A DNA stretch of 64,000 bases, taken from positions 496,001 through 560,000 of the forward strand of contig NZ_PQCC01000018.1 of NCBI RefSeq assembly GCF_002964785.1, in the 5' to 3' direction. The translations under genes were made by a program, and so were the position numbers. Every line of letters starts with the position of its first letter. The stretch's first letter is position 1. The stretch comes from Pseudoalteromonas sp. T1lg48 (GTDB taxonomy: Bacteria > Pseudomonadota > Gammaproteobacteria > Enterobacterales > Alteromonadaceae). Below, one piece after another: positions 43,337 through 53,075 of the stretch. Under the pieces are notes generated by a model. It was not told the DNA's origin and did not search any database. It was given only the letters and a program-made list of their open reading frames with translations.

Positions 43337-45703
43337 ATGACGCTTCCCATTCAGGCTTTAGAGCAGGACTTTTTAGCTGCGCTTAAGCAACACCATGTCA
43401 TTGTTCATGCCCCCACCGGCAGTGGTAAGTCGACCTGCTTACCCCTTTGGGCAGCTACTGCAGGCCGCGTGCTGGTGATCCAGCCAAGGCGCATTGCCGC
43501 GACCTCCTTGGCAGAGTATCTGGCAACGCAAAGGCAACAACAACCTGGAGAAGATATCGGCTTCGCCATTCGTTTCGAGGCTCAGCTAAATGAGCAAACC
43601 CAGGTGGTTTTCGCAACCCCAGGCGTTGCTTTGCGGTGGTTTTTCGAAACTAAGCTAAGCGATTATGATGTGGTGATGCTTGATGAATTTCATGAGCGTC
43701 GCTGGGATACCGATCTGCTGTTAGGGCTGCTCAGGCACCACAACAGCCATCGCCTTATTGTCACCTCGGCCACCCTCAATGACGAGCTAATGGTCAGCTA
43801 TCTAGGCGCCAAAACCCTGTACAGCAAAGGCCGACTCTTCCCCATCAGCAGCGAATATCTGGCCGACGAACGCCAGAGCATGCCCTCTCGCCTGGACTTA
43901 GCACCGCGAGTGCGCGAGGCCTGTGTCTATGCGCTAGAGCATAGCAATAAAGATATCCTGGTGTTTTTACCCGGGCGCGCCGAGATAGCCAGTTGCCTCA
44001 GTGCCTGTCGTGATTTACCCGCCGAGGGCGTTGCCTTACATGGTGCCAGTCCGGTTGCCGAACAACGCCGCGCCATGCAAGAAGGCAAGCAGCGGCGTAT
44101 TATTTTCGCCACTAACGTCGCCGAAACCTCGCTGACGGTACCGGGTATCGAGTGTGTGATAGATTCCGGCCTGGAAAGGCGCACCCATCTGCGTAAAGGC
44201 AAAACCGTGCTCGGCCTTGACGCCATCGCCAGAGACTCGCAAAAACAGCGCCAGGGGCGCTGCGGACGCACCGCACCGGGGCTGTATATTGCGCTCTTTG
44301 GAGAGCATGCCCCCTTGTTGGCACAGACACCGGTAGAAATAGAGCGTGAAGCCCTCGATGAGCTGGTATTGGCCAGCGCCTGTGCCAATATCGCTATAGA
44401 TAAGCTTGAATTATTAACCCCGCCTGCGCCGTCAAGCCTAGCCCGAGCCAAGCAGGCTCTAACCAGCTTAGGCGCTATTGATGAACAGGGCGTGGCCACC
44501 GAACTTGGGCGGCGCATTTATCCCCTGCCCGTGGATGCAGAGCTCGGCTACCTGATAGAAAAAATGCCCAGCTCCACACTGCGTCAGGCCATGATAGATC
44601 TGGCCAGTGTTATCGTTACGCCGGCACAGCTTTATGCCATGCCAAGCCCGGACGCTCTCACCGAATTGGCCAAGGCATTGGGCGAGCACCTTGAACACAG
44701 TGATGTAGCCATGAATATAGCCGCACTGCGCGGTCAATGTGGCGACTATCTGCAAATCGATAACCTCGCCCTAACGGAAGCGCAAACCTACAGCAATTAT
44801 TTGCGCCAGGCCTATCAGCTCCCGGAACTATCACGCAGCGCCCGTTTCGACTACGACGCGCTGATACAGGCCATTGCCACGGCTCGCCCGGATTGCATTT
44901 TTGTAAAACGCAGCAACCGCCGTGGCGGTTTTGGTAATGGCGAACAAGAAATTCGTCCCGCCAAAAACTCCTTGCTCGGCGAGCATCAGGATGCAGCCCT
45001 GGTCTTGGCCACATTTTCACTGGCGGGTAAAGGAAAAAAGCACGCTGATACCCTGGCAACCCTGTGCGCACCTTTAACCTTAAAACAGGTGTTGAACTGT
45101 GCCCCGACAACGCAGGAGATAGGCGAGTGTTATTGGCAGCCCAAGGAGGCAGCGGACCCCGAGGTGCTAGATGGCGAAGTCCGAGCCAAGCTGACCTACA
45201 GCTATGCCCAGGTCACCCTGGCCAGCATCGAGACCCGGGTACCCAATGAACTTTTACTGCCAGCGGTCACCGAGCTCATCCTCAATGGGGCGCTATTTCC
45301 TGGGCTGGCACAACAGCTCAACGATGCCCTTGCCTACCATGAGCTTTATCTGCTGTATCACCAGCAGGAGCAAAGCGTCCCAAGCGCCGCCGAGCATTTA
45401 CACACCCGACTGGTTGAGCTTGGCGTGCAAAACCAGGAAGACTTGACGCTTATTGAGCAAGCAGATTTACATTACCAGGGGCTTGAACCCTGGCAGACCA
45501 AGGAGTTTATAGAGCGCTTTCCACTGCGAGTAACGTTGCCGGGCATGACCCTCGCCATCGAGTATTTATTTAAGGCCAAGCGAGTCATAGCCCATTATCA
45601 CAGCGGCGAACGTAAGGACCCACCAAAACGCTGGGAGCTACCCAGTTGGAGTGGCCTAAAAATTCGCTACAAAAAAGCCAGTAAGGTGGTGGATATTCGC
45701 TAA
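43337..45703 (+). CDS. hrpB: ATP-dependent helicase HrpB
   Basis: The 788-residue DEAH-family helicase has Walker A APTGSGKST at about 25-33, DEFHERR for motif II near 118, the SAT motif, and the HA2 and HrpB C-terminal domains (ending PKRWELPSWSGLKIRYKKASKVVDIR). HrpB is linked in E. coli and other bacteria to RNA processing or, in some species, to surface protein expression. The 3' end overlaps the stop of the convergent GGDEF gene by four bases. Confidence 0.93.
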   Translation: MTLPIQALEQDFLAALKQHHVIVHAPTGSGKSTCLPLWAATAGRVLVIQPRRIAATSLAEYLATQRQQQPGEDIGFAIRFEAQLNEQTQVVFATPGVALRWFFETKLSDYDVVMLDEFHERRWDTDLLLGLLRHHNSHRLIVTSATLNDELMVSYLGAKTLYSKGRLFPISSEYLADERQSMPSRLDLAPRVREACVYALEHSNKDILVFLPGRAEIASCLSACRDLPAEGVALHGASPVAEQRRAMQEGKQRRIIFATNVAETSLTVPGIECVIDSGLERRTHLRKGKTVLGLDAIARDSQKQRQGRCGRTAPGLYIALFGEHAPLLAQTPVEIEREALDELVLASACANIAIDKLELLTPPAPSSLARAKQALTSLGAIDEQGVATELGRRIYPLPVDAELGYLIEKMPSSTLRQAMIDLASVIVTPAQLYAMPSPDALTELAKALGEHLEHSDVAMNIAALRGQCGDYLQIDNLALTEAQTYSNYLRQAYQLPELSRSARFDYDALIQAIATARPDCIFVKRSNRRGGFGNGEQEIRPAKNSLLGEHQDAALVLATFSLAGKGKKHADTLATLCAPLTLKQVLNCAPTTQEIGECYWQPKEAADPEVLDGEVRAKLTYSYAQVTLASIETRVPNELLLPAVTELILNGALFPGLAQQLNDALAYHELYLLYHQQEQSVPSAAEHLHTRLVELGVQNQEDLTLIEQADLHYQGLEPWQTKEFIERFPLRVTLPGMTLAIEYLFKAKRVIAHYHSGERKDPPKRWELPSWSGLKIRYKKASKVVDIR

Positions 45704-48672
45704 GACAGCTCTTCACACAAGAGATAATCCCTGCGGTGTCCCAGGCTGCGGTTACGGCCCTGCTCTTTGGCCAGATACAGGGCTTTATCGGCGTGCGACA
45801 ATAGCCTATCGGCGTTAACCGCGCAGTCGATATCGGCGGCGCCAATACTGACACTCACGTGCAGGCCATTGGCCAATACCGAGTAATCGTAACTGGCTAC
45901 TTGGTGACGAATGCGCTGTGCCCATCGCAGCGCACCTTCTTCATCAAGACCGGGGAATAGGATGGTGAACTCTTCTCCCCCCCAGCGGGCAAACAGCGCC
46001 TCGGGTGGTAAACAGCGGGCAACCACCTGCACCACGGTGGCAATCACCTGATCGCCAACCAAGTGAGAGTAATGATCATTTATATGTTTAAAATGGTCGA
46101 TGTCGATTAACAACAGACTAAGCGGCTGTTCTTCACGTTGAGCCTCGGCAAAGTGCGCCACCAACCATTGGTCGAAGGCACGACGGTTGGCTATGCCCGT
46201 CAGTTGGTCGTGGGTAGCCTGATGCTCGAATGCCTGAGCCTGCTTCGCCAATACCTGAGTTTGTTCTTTCACCCGTTGTTTCAGCTGGGCTTCGGAGCGT
46301 TTAAGGTGATAAAAACGCAGACGGTAGACAAGTAAAAGCAGCAAGAGCAACATCACCACCACGGCAATTTTAAAGCTCAAGGTCTGCCATGCCTTCGGCG
46401 CCACTTTGATGTCAACGGCGGCGCCACTGGGTTGCCAGCTTCCATAAGGGTATCGAGCACGGACCTCGAAGCGATAATTGCCCGGTGGCAGGTTGGTGTA
46501 CTCGGTGATATGCAGGTTGCCGCGATCGACCCAATGTTTTTCATAGCCTAATAAGCGAGTCTGATATTCGATACGCTCGGTCATCACATAGCCTAAACCG
46601 GCGTAGGTAAAAGAAATACGATTGTGCTTCGGGGGCACATTGACCACTGTGTTTTGATAGGCCTGTTGCGGGTGATTATCAAACTGCACCGCCTCTATGC
46701 TCACCGGCAATGCCACATTAGCCATACGGGTAAGTTTATTGGGGTCAACCATCACCGCGCCGCGAGCAGTGGCCACCCAGACATTCTGGTCGTTATGAAA
46801 AATAGCCGGGTATTGCGAGCCGCCATTCGCTTGTGAGCTAAGCATACCATCACCCTGATCAAACAGGGTGTATTCCAATTGCCGCGCCGGTTGCTTCATA
46901 CTGGCGAGGACACTTTCGCGGCTGACACGAATGACCCCACGGTTACTGCTGAGCCAGAAGTGATCAAATTCATCCACCACCACGGCAAATAATTTATCTA
47001 CGGGTAAGCCCTGTTCTTTGCCAATCTTATGCAACTGTTCGGTCTCACTGTTATAGCGTACCAACCCTCGATCGGTGGCCATCCAAACCACCCCTGGCTC
47101 CATTAAAAAACCGAAGGCATACTCGGCATCGAATTGCTCGGTCAGCGGAACCTGATAAAACTGGCCTTGCTCGAAGTAACCCACACCCACCCCAGTGCCA
47201 ACCCAGATACGATCCCGATCATCTTCACTCAGAGCCATAATAAAGTTGCCGGGCAAGCCGTCTTCATCGGTGAAAAACTGCAACTGTCCGCGCTTTTCAC
47301 GATGTACCAAACCGGCTGCGGTACCCACCCAGACACCGCCATCTTCCTGCTCTAACACGGCGCGCACTTCATTGCTTGGCAAGCCCGTTTCGCGGTTTAA
47401 AAAGCGCTTTAATTTAAAGCCATCGAAATACATGAGGCCGTCGGTATAAGTGCCAACGAAAATACCGCCGTCACTCGCCGAGGTTAAACTGAGCACCGAA
47501 ATAGGTGCTCCGGAGCGCTCTGCCAGAGGCATTGCATGACCATTCCGATAGCGATTAAGGCCGTTACTGGTACCCAAATACAAGGCGCCATCGCTGTGGC
47601 TTAACAGGGTGCGCACATAATCACCCGACAGTCCGCGTGATTGGCTTAGGGTGGTAAAAGGAGCCTGACGCAGTCGGAACAACCCGGCATTGGTGCCAAT
47701 CCAAATGCTCCGCTCCTGGTCTTCCAATAAGGAAAGAATACGGTTACTGGGCAAACCCACATTGGCATCGAGCTTTTCCAGACCAAACTCGCTGTAGCGA
47801 AACAGACCGTGATTAATGGTGCCAAACCACACATCACCACGGTAGTCGACCATCACAGCCGACACCGATTCATATGCCAGGGCTTCATCCAAAAGATGAA
47901 AGCGTCCATTATCATCACGCCAAATACCCTGCTCAGCGCCCACCAGAAGACGCTGCTGGTGATCAAGCGCAAGCTTAAAGGTCATCCCCTTTAAGGCGCT
48001 GTTAGCCGCCTCTGGGCGTTGCATTTGCCCGTCCTGGTAAACATAAAGGCCATCACTGCTGGCCACCCACACCTTATCGCCTTGCTCGAGAACATGATAG
48101 GTGCTGGTGCCGCTGAGAAAAAGCTGCTCTTGTCCCTGATGGCGACGAACGACTCCCCCGTCCTCAAGCGCCAGCCATAAAGCGCCATCGCTGACACGCT
48201 GAGCAAAGTTGATCATGTAGGCGGCGGCGGGTAACGCCTGCCAGGAACTGCCCTTAACTATGCTGACGCCGCCACGGGAGCCGGCGACATACAACTCGTT
48301 CGTTTGACTATCCAGGCTAAGGCTACGTATCCCTGAGTCGGGCAAACCGGTTTCTTCGCCTCGGGTAAACAGGGTGAATTTGCGGCCATTAAAGCGCGCC
48401 ACCCCTTCCCAAGTACCGGCCCAAATATAGCCGTCGGTGGTCTGGGCCAGGGCATTAATGCTGTTATGAGGGAGGCCATCTCGGGTGTCCCAGGTTTCGG
48501 CAAAGTAATGACTTAGGGGAACATTTTCGGGTTGAGATGCAATCGCGGATGGTGGCGAGGGGTAAGGGGCTGGTTCATCGGCCCTGCTTGGCGTGATGGT
48601 CATCAATAATACATAGCAAACTATGCTGACCATCAGCGTCATGGGAATCTTTAAAAACCGCACCTTGCCCAT
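45700..48672 (-). CDS. propeller-type sensor diguanylate cyclase (Reg_prop, Y_Y_Y, GGDEF)
   Basis: The 990-residue protein has a signal or anchor helix (residues 9-31), some 14 two-component-regulator propeller repeats (for example GYIWAGTWEGVARFNG, RSIWIGTNAGLFRL), a Y_Y_Y domain at about 680-755, a membrane helix near 768-788, a short coiled coil and a GGDEF domain. The active site reads GGEEF near residue 899, which supports cyclic di-GMP synthesis. The inhibitory RxxD site is absent (LPPEA in its place), so product inhibition may be lost. The propeller implies sensing of a polysaccharide or breakdown product outside the cell. Confidence 0.92.
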   Translation of the reverse strand: MGKVRFLKIPMTLMVSIVCYVLLMTITPSRADEPAPYPSPPSAIASQPENVPLSHYFAETWDTRDGLPHNSINALAQTTDGYIWAGTWEGVARFNGRKFTLFTRGEETGLPDSGIRSLSLDSQTNELYVAGSRGGVSIVKGSSWQALPAAAYMINFAQRVSDGALWLALEDGGVVRRHQGQEQLFLSGTSTYHVLEQGDKVWVASSDGLYVYQDGQMQRPEAANSALKGMTFKLALDHQQRLLVGAEQGIWRDDNGRFHLLDEALAYESVSAVMVDYRGDVWFGTINHGLFRYSEFGLEKLDANVGLPSNRILSLLEDQERSIWIGTNAGLFRLRQAPFTTLSQSRGLSGDYVRTLLSHSDGALYLGTSNGLNRYRNGHAMPLAERSGAPISVLSLTSASDGGIFVGTYTDGLMYFDGFKLKRFLNRETGLPSNEVRAVLEQEDGGVWVGTAAGLVHREKRGQLQFFTDEDGLPGNFIMALSEDDRDRIWVGTGVGVGYFEQGQFYQVPLTEQFDAEYAFGFLMEPGVVWMATDRGLVRYNSETEQLHKIGKEQGLPVDKLFAVVVDEFDHFWLSSNRGVIRVSRESVLASMKQPARQLEYTLFDQGDGMLSSQANGGSQYPAIFHNDQNVWVATARGAVMVDPNKLTRMANVALPVSIEAVQFDNHPQQAYQNTVVNVPPKHNRISFTYAGLGYVMTERIEYQTRLLGYEKHWVDRGNLHITEYTNLPPGNYRFEVRARYPYGSWQPSGAAVDIKVAPKAWQTLSFKIAVVVMLLLLLLLVYRLRFYHLKRSEAQLKQRVKEQTQVLAKQAQAFEHQATHDQLTGIANRRAFDQWLVAHFAEAQREEQPLSLLLIDIDHFKHINDHYSHLVGDQVIATVVQVVARCLPPEALFARWGGEEFTILFPGLDEEGALRWAQRIRHQVASYDYSVLANGLHVSVSIGAADIDCAVNADRLLSHADKALYLAKEQGRNRSLGHRRDYLLCEELS

Positions 48673-48801
48673 CTGAACTCTTAGTTATAGTTATTCTTAA
48701 CACAGTATGAACATATAACTTTACACGCTTGCGGCTCAATTACAAAGGATTACCTTGTTATTTAGCGCCGCCCACCGCATTTTTACTGGCGTAGCAGCCA
48801 C

Positions 48802-49485
48802 CTATTCGGCTAGCGAGTCGGTCAGCTGGCCGCTAAGGTAGCGCTGAGGATCACGAAATTTCTGTTGCAGCTGCGCGATAAACTGGCCGCTGTGTAAGCC
48901 ATCCATCAGCGCGTGATGAACATCGAGGGACAGTGTCATGCTGCCTGAGCCCTTATCGTACTGGCCAAAAACCAGTTTTGGCACACCGTTGGCGTTACCT
49001 TCATGGGTGGCATGAGAAAAGGCGGAGAAATTCAGCCAGGGCAGCACAGACACATGAATTAAGTCGCAACGCCCTTCACTTTCGGCAAAGCCTTCGCTAA
49101 ATAAGGGTTGTTGCAAGGCGCGGGTCTTGGCTCGGCTATGTTGCTCACAATAGTCACTAAAGCTGAGCGCCGAAGGTAAATAACTAAAGCGAAAGGTATT
49201 ATCGTCCGCTAGTTGCACCACACTGATACAGGGGTCCGCACAGTGGACCGGATGGCCATCGACGATACGTAGGCCCATGGGCCAATATTGGGCGGCACTG
49301 ATGTGCGCCAGATAGAGATAAGCCAAGAAAAATGATTTTTTATGGGCACGACAATAATCATACAGGGGCTCAGCCCTGAGGCTGACGCATACATTAAAGT
49401 AAGGCTGCTGAAAGTCTTTAAAAAAGGCGAAATGTTGCTGCCTTTCCCAATTATCTAGATCGACTGTGGTGTAGGGTGTTGACAT
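48802..49485 (-). CDS. type A chloramphenicol acetyltransferase-like protein
   Basis: The 227-residue protein has the CAT fold: N-terminal WERQQHFAFFKDFQQPYFNVCVSL, central FRFSYLP and the active-site motif HHALMDGLHSGQF, with the catalytic His-His pair and the structural Asp of HHxxxDG. Length and layout match chromosomal CAT-like enzymes, most of which do not confer resistance or do so weakly. Acceptor specificity is not readable. The stop is 129 bases from the start of the propeller-GGDEF gene. Confidence 0.85.
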   Translation of the reverse strand: MSTPYTTVDLDNWERQQHFAFFKDFQQPYFNVCVSLRAEPLYDYCRAHKKSFFLAYLYLAHISAAQYWPMGLRIVDGHPVHCADPCISVVQLADDNTFRFSYLPSALSFSDYCEQHSRAKTRALQQPLFSEGFAESEGRCDLIHVSVLPWLNFSAFSHATHEGNANGVPKLVFGQYDKGSGSMTLSLDVHHALMDGLHSGQFIAQLQQKFRDPQRYLSGQLTDSLAE

Positions 49486-49500
49486 AAGGTGACTGCTTAT

Positions 49501-49528
49501 AAAAAAGGCACGCTCTGGAGCATGCCTT
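49501..49528 (-). terminator. intrinsic terminator of the leucine dehydrogenase gene
   Basis: On the minus strand AAGGCATGCTC pairs with GAGCGTGCCTT (one C-A mismatch) around CA, followed by six T. It lies 45 bases after the gene's stop. Confidence 0.8.
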
Positions 49529-49572
49529 ATTCATTATTGCGACGCAATCAATTACGCGCAAGTTAGAAGATA

Positions 49573-50613
49573 TTACAGCCCTTTGGCAATAATTTCTTCT
49601 GCCAGTTCGTCGGCAACAACGTGCGTAGACACCTGCTCTTCATCAGAACGCTGGAAGATTTCGATAAGCGTATCGTAAATGCCTTCCACGTGCTTGGTGG
49701 CCGCCTCGGCGCTGTAACCTTCCGGCTTGGTCTCGTAGTATACGTTGATGATACCACCGGCGTTAATCACGTAATCCGGTGCGTACAGTACGCCCTTCTC
49801 ACGCAGAATTTCACCATGACGAGGCTCGGCTAGCTGGTTGTTCGCACAACCGGCAATGATGCTTGCCTTAAGACGTGGGATGGTGTTGTCGTTTACCGTT
49901 GCGCCCAGGGCACATGGTGCGTATACGTCTACGTCCAGGTCATAGATTTCATCGATGCCTACCGCTGTGGCATTGAAATCGTTAACAACGCGAGTAACCG
50001 ACTCTTCGTTGATGTCTGTAACGAACAGCTCAGCACCGGCATTGTGCAGGTGTTTACACAGATCATAAGCAACCGCGCCTAAACCCTGAACCGCAACCTT
50101 AACGCCCTCAAGGTTTTGGTGACCATGCTTATGCTGGAACGCCGCTTTAATGCCTAGGAAAGTACCTAGAGCGGTGAATGGCGAAGGGTTACCGCTTTTG
50201 CCTTCAAGACCCATTACATAATTGGTCTCTTTGTGCATCATCATCACGTCACCCGTGGTGATGTTTACGTCTTCGGCAGAGTAGTAGCTACCGCCTAAAC
50301 GCTCTAGTTGTTTACCAAAAGCACGGAACAATGCTTCTGACTTAATCGCTTTCGCATCACCGATGATCACAGACTTACCACCGCCGAACGGTAAACGCGC
50401 TACCGCGTTCTTGTAAGTCATGCCCTTAGACAGGCGCAAAACGTCTGTTACTGCGTCTTCATCACTGGCGTAGTTCCAAAGGCGACAACCACCTACCGCT
50501 GGACCTAGTTTGGTGCTGTGAACTGCGATAATTGCCTTAAGGCCTGATTCTTTATCACTGCAAAATACCACTTGCTCGTGGTTATCGAAGTCAACTTGAT
50601 TAAAAACAGCCAC
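49573..50613 (-). CDS. ldh: leucine dehydrogenase (Glu/Leu/Phe/Val dehydrogenase family)
   Basis: The 346-residue enzyme deaminates leucine and other branched-chain amino acids with NAD. It closely follows bacillar leucine dehydrogenase: EQVVFCSDKESGLKAIIAVHSTKLGPAVGG, GMTYKNAVARLPFGGGKSVIIGD with the catalytic Lys, the Rossmann glycines GLGAVAYDLCKHL, and APCALGATVN and GGIINVYYE. The start is GTG at 50613 with GGAG seven bases upstream; the frame is open for 39 codons further. This is a step into branched-chain catabolism. Confidence 0.94.
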   Translation of the reverse strand: MAVFNQVDFDNHEQVVFCSDKESGLKAIIAVHSTKLGPAVGGCRLWNYASDEDAVTDVLRLSKGMTYKNAVARLPFGGGKSVIIGDAKAIKSEALFRAFGKQLERLGGSYYSAEDVNITTGDVMMMHKETNYVMGLEGKSGNPSPFTALGTFLGIKAAFQHKHGHQNLEGVKVAVQGLGAVAYDLCKHLHNAGAELFVTDINEESVTRVVNDFNATAVGIDEIYDLDVDVYAPCALGATVNDNTIPRLKASIIAGCANNQLAEPRHGEILREKGVLYAPDYVINAGGIINVYYETKPEGYSAEAATKHVEGIYDTLIEIFQRSDEEQVSTHVVADELAEEIIAKGL

Positions 50614-50976
50614 TATTATTCTCCGAACTTTATACCCGAGATACGGGTGCGCTGAAATTGCCGCAGACTCTATCACTAAGTCGCGCCCCTTGCCACTGAA
50701 TGAGATGATAAAGTCGCAGCTGCTTAACAATGCGAATATAATATCCCGATAAAAACGAAAGGCGGGAAAATATATCCATCAAAGTCTCTTAAACCAGATT
50801 CTGGAACCACATCATGCCTGCTAAATATTAACATCTAACCTTCGCCTGATGACGTTTACGTCAACGGCAATAATTATGTAAATATTTTAATACGCGCGGG
50901 GAAAATGTCGAATCCTGAGATGCCGGGAGCTGGCGCCGAAAAAGCGCCAGCCTTGGGTTGCTGGTCGGATGAGGAT
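50614..50976 (-). promoter_or_regulatory. 363-base leader/intergenic region before leucine dehydrogenase, with an ACGT palindrome
   Basis: No gene is seen here. GACGTTTACGTC (50851-50862) is a near-palindrome with ACGT elements at both ends, about 238 bases before the dehydrogenase start. Similar ACGT-type dyads are reported for LiuR, a MerR-type regulator of branched-chain amino-acid breakdown in gammaproteobacteria, which would fit this target. I recall that motif only in outline. Between it and the gene is an AT-rich region with TATAAT-like sequences near 50735. Confidence 0.35.
50929..50951. other. GC-rich hairpin near the end of the S9 peptidase transcript
   Basis: GCTGGCGC and GCGCCAGC form an 8-bp stem with loop CGAAAAA, 26 bases after the stop of the upstream S9 peptidase gene. 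On the minus strand no T run follows, so it is a transcript-end hairpin rather than a standard terminator. Confidence 0.5.
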
Positions 50977-53022
50977 TTATTCTTGGGTATACTTAGCCAT
51001 CCAGGCAAATACTTGCTCGTACCAGTGTTTCAGGTTGTCAGGATTGCGGATCCAATGGTTTTCATCCGGGTACACTACCAGGCGCGAATCTATGCCCTTG
51101 CGCTGCAAGGTAGTAAAGGCGCCTAGGCTTTGTGCATAAGGAACACGGTAGTCCTTGAGGCCCTGGGTTACCAGCATGGGCGTTTGCCAGTTTTCAACAA
51201 AGTTCGACGGGTTGTAACGGCTATAATCCGCGTCTTTAGCCCAAAATGGCCCGCCCATTTCATGCTCGGCAAACCACAGCTCTTCGGTGCTTTGGTGGAA
51301 ACTTGGCATATCGAACAAACCGGCGTGGTTCACCAGGCAGTTAAAGCCCGTTGGCCAGTGGCCGGCGATCCAGTTCATCATATAACCGCCGTAAGAAGCC
51401 CCCAGCGCACAACCGTTGTCGGTATCGAGCCATTTATAGCTGCTCTTTACATAGGCCAGGCCTTTTTGCAGGTCTTCCAGTGGCTTACCACCCCAATCTC
51501 GAGAGATAGAGTCAGTGAATTCCTGACCATAACCAACCGAGCCATGGAAATCTATCATCACCACACCATAGCCTTGTGCCGCCCAAAGCTGCGCATTCCA
51601 ACGGCTATGGAACATATTACCGAATGACCCCTGTGGGCCACCATGCACTAAAAACGCCAATGGATAACGCTGCTGCGGATCAAACAAGGCCGGTTTAACC
51701 AGGTAGCCATACACGGATTCATCATTGGCACCGGTAAAGGTAAACTGCTCCACCTCACCCAATTGCAGGGTTTCAAGATTAGACTTGTTCACCTCGGTAA
51801 GCTGGCTCAACCCGGCACCATCGCGGTTAATTCGGTACAACTCTTTCGGAGAGTTAAGGGCGTGACGGGAGAAAATGATCTGCTGGCCCTGCACCTGCAC
51901 ATCGCCGACATAACCATCGGAGAACAGGCTGCGCACATCGCCAAAGGCGGTGCTGACTTCAAATAAGCTGGTTTGCCCTAGATCTTTAGCGGTGGCATAG
52001 ATGGCACGGCCATTGGCACCAAAGCTAAAGCTGCCAACGCTTCTGTCCCACTGCGATGCCAAGGCCTGGCGCTCACCGCTGCGCAGGTCAATCAATTGCA
52101 GGGTAAACTTATCCGACTCAAAGCCCGGCTTGCTCATGGCCTTATAGGCGAGATAGCGACCATCGCTGGAAAATTGTGGGCTTGAGTCCCAGGCCTTATT
52201 ATCCTCGGTGAGGTTACGGACTTCACCGCCCTCAATGGCTACTTCAAACAGGTCGAAGTTGGTGCTCCAGGCATTATCCTTGGCCTTCACCTTAGCGCTA
52301 AAGACCACTTTTTGCCCGTCCGGGCTGATGGCCACCTCTTCCATGCCGGAAAAAGGTTTTGCCGGGACATCGGTTTGCCATTGTGGAGTCAGATCCTTGG
52401 CGTCTTTAATAAGGTCCTTACCCATACCGGCAACAAACAAATGCCTGACCTTGTCGTCATTCCAGTGATCCCAATGACGTACCATCAAGTCATCGTAAAC
52501 CTGAGCGTTGTAAGCGACGCCTTGCTGCTGCTTTTCTTTTTCCACGGTACAGGCGAGCGAGTCGCATTCGGGATACACGTCAAATGTGACCACCAAGGAG
52601 CGGTTATCCGGACTCAGACGGTAGCCTTCAATATCCAGCGGGAATGCAGTGATTGGCTTGGCTTCACCGCCGGCCAATGGCAAATACCACAGCTGCTGTG
52701 AACCCGAGCGCGGCGATAGGAAATAGATACCCTTGCCATCGGCACTAAAACTGACATCCGACTCGGTTCCGGCGCTGTAGGTTAATTGTGTGATTGGCTG
52801 CGCCTGCCCTGCTGTACCACCGGCGTTTAGCGCCTGCGCATAGAGTTCGCTGCCTTCAGGCGTTTTAATGGCATAGACCAGGGTGTTGCCATCCGGTGAC
52901 AGTGCCACGCTATGAATTTTGTTTAAGCTATTGAGCTTATCTACCGTCAGTACATCGGCCTGAGCACCCAGGCTTAGGCTGCTTAGCGCCAATGCGGCGG
53001 CTATGCGAGTTGTTGTTATCAT
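50977..53022 (-). CDS. exported S9 family (prolyl oligopeptidase-like) peptidase
   Basis: The 681-residue enzyme has a signal peptide (cleavage after GAQA, residue 22), an N-terminal propeller (VALSPDGNTLVYA, repeated SPDGQ-type blades) and a C-terminal alpha/beta hydrolase. The catalytic Ser is in GASYGGYMMNW near residue 540, Asp in QGLKDYRVP and His in DENHWI. S9C peptidases cut oligopeptides or release N-terminal dipeptides and acyl-amino acids. The start follows GGAG. It may feed amino acids to catabolism, but it is a separate transcription unit from ldh. Confidence 0.92.
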   Translation of the reverse strand: MITTTRIAAALALSSLSLGAQADVLTVDKLNSLNKIHSVALSPDGNTLVYAIKTPEGSELYAQALNAGGTAGQAQPITQLTYSAGTESDVSFSADGKGIYFLSPRSGSQQLWYLPLAGGEAKPITAFPLDIEGYRLSPDNRSLVVTFDVYPECDSLACTVEKEKQQQGVAYNAQVYDDLMVRHWDHWNDDKVRHLFVAGMGKDLIKDAKDLTPQWQTDVPAKPFSGMEEVAISPDGQKVVFSAKVKAKDNAWSTNFDLFEVAIEGGEVRNLTEDNKAWDSSPQFSSDGRYLAYKAMSKPGFESDKFTLQLIDLRSGERQALASQWDRSVGSFSFGANGRAIYATAKDLGQTSLFEVSTAFGDVRSLFSDGYVGDVQVQGQQIIFSRHALNSPKELYRINRDGAGLSQLTEVNKSNLETLQLGEVEQFTFTGANDESVYGYLVKPALFDPQQRYPLAFLVHGGPQGSFGNMFHSRWNAQLWAAQGYGVVMIDFHGSVGYGQEFTDSISRDWGGKPLEDLQKGLAYVKSSYKWLDTDNGCALGASYGGYMMNWIAGHWPTGFNCLVNHAGLFDMPSFHQSTEELWFAEHEMGGPFWAKDADYSRYNPSNFVENWQTPMLVTQGLKDYRVPYAQSLGAFTTLQRKGIDSRLVVYPDENHWIRNPDNLKHWYEQVFAWMAKYTQE

Positions 53023-53035
53023 TTTTCACTCCATA

Positions 53036-53061
53036 AAAAAGAGCGCAAAAGCGCTCTTTTT
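53036..53061. terminator. intrinsic terminator of fumarase gene
   Basis: AAAAAGAGCGC and GCGCTCTTTTT flank an AAAA loop, with T runs on both strands. It starts 15 bases after the fumarase stop and lies just before the S9 peptidase start. Confidence 0.9.
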
Positions 53062-53075
53062 CTAAGGTTTAGACA

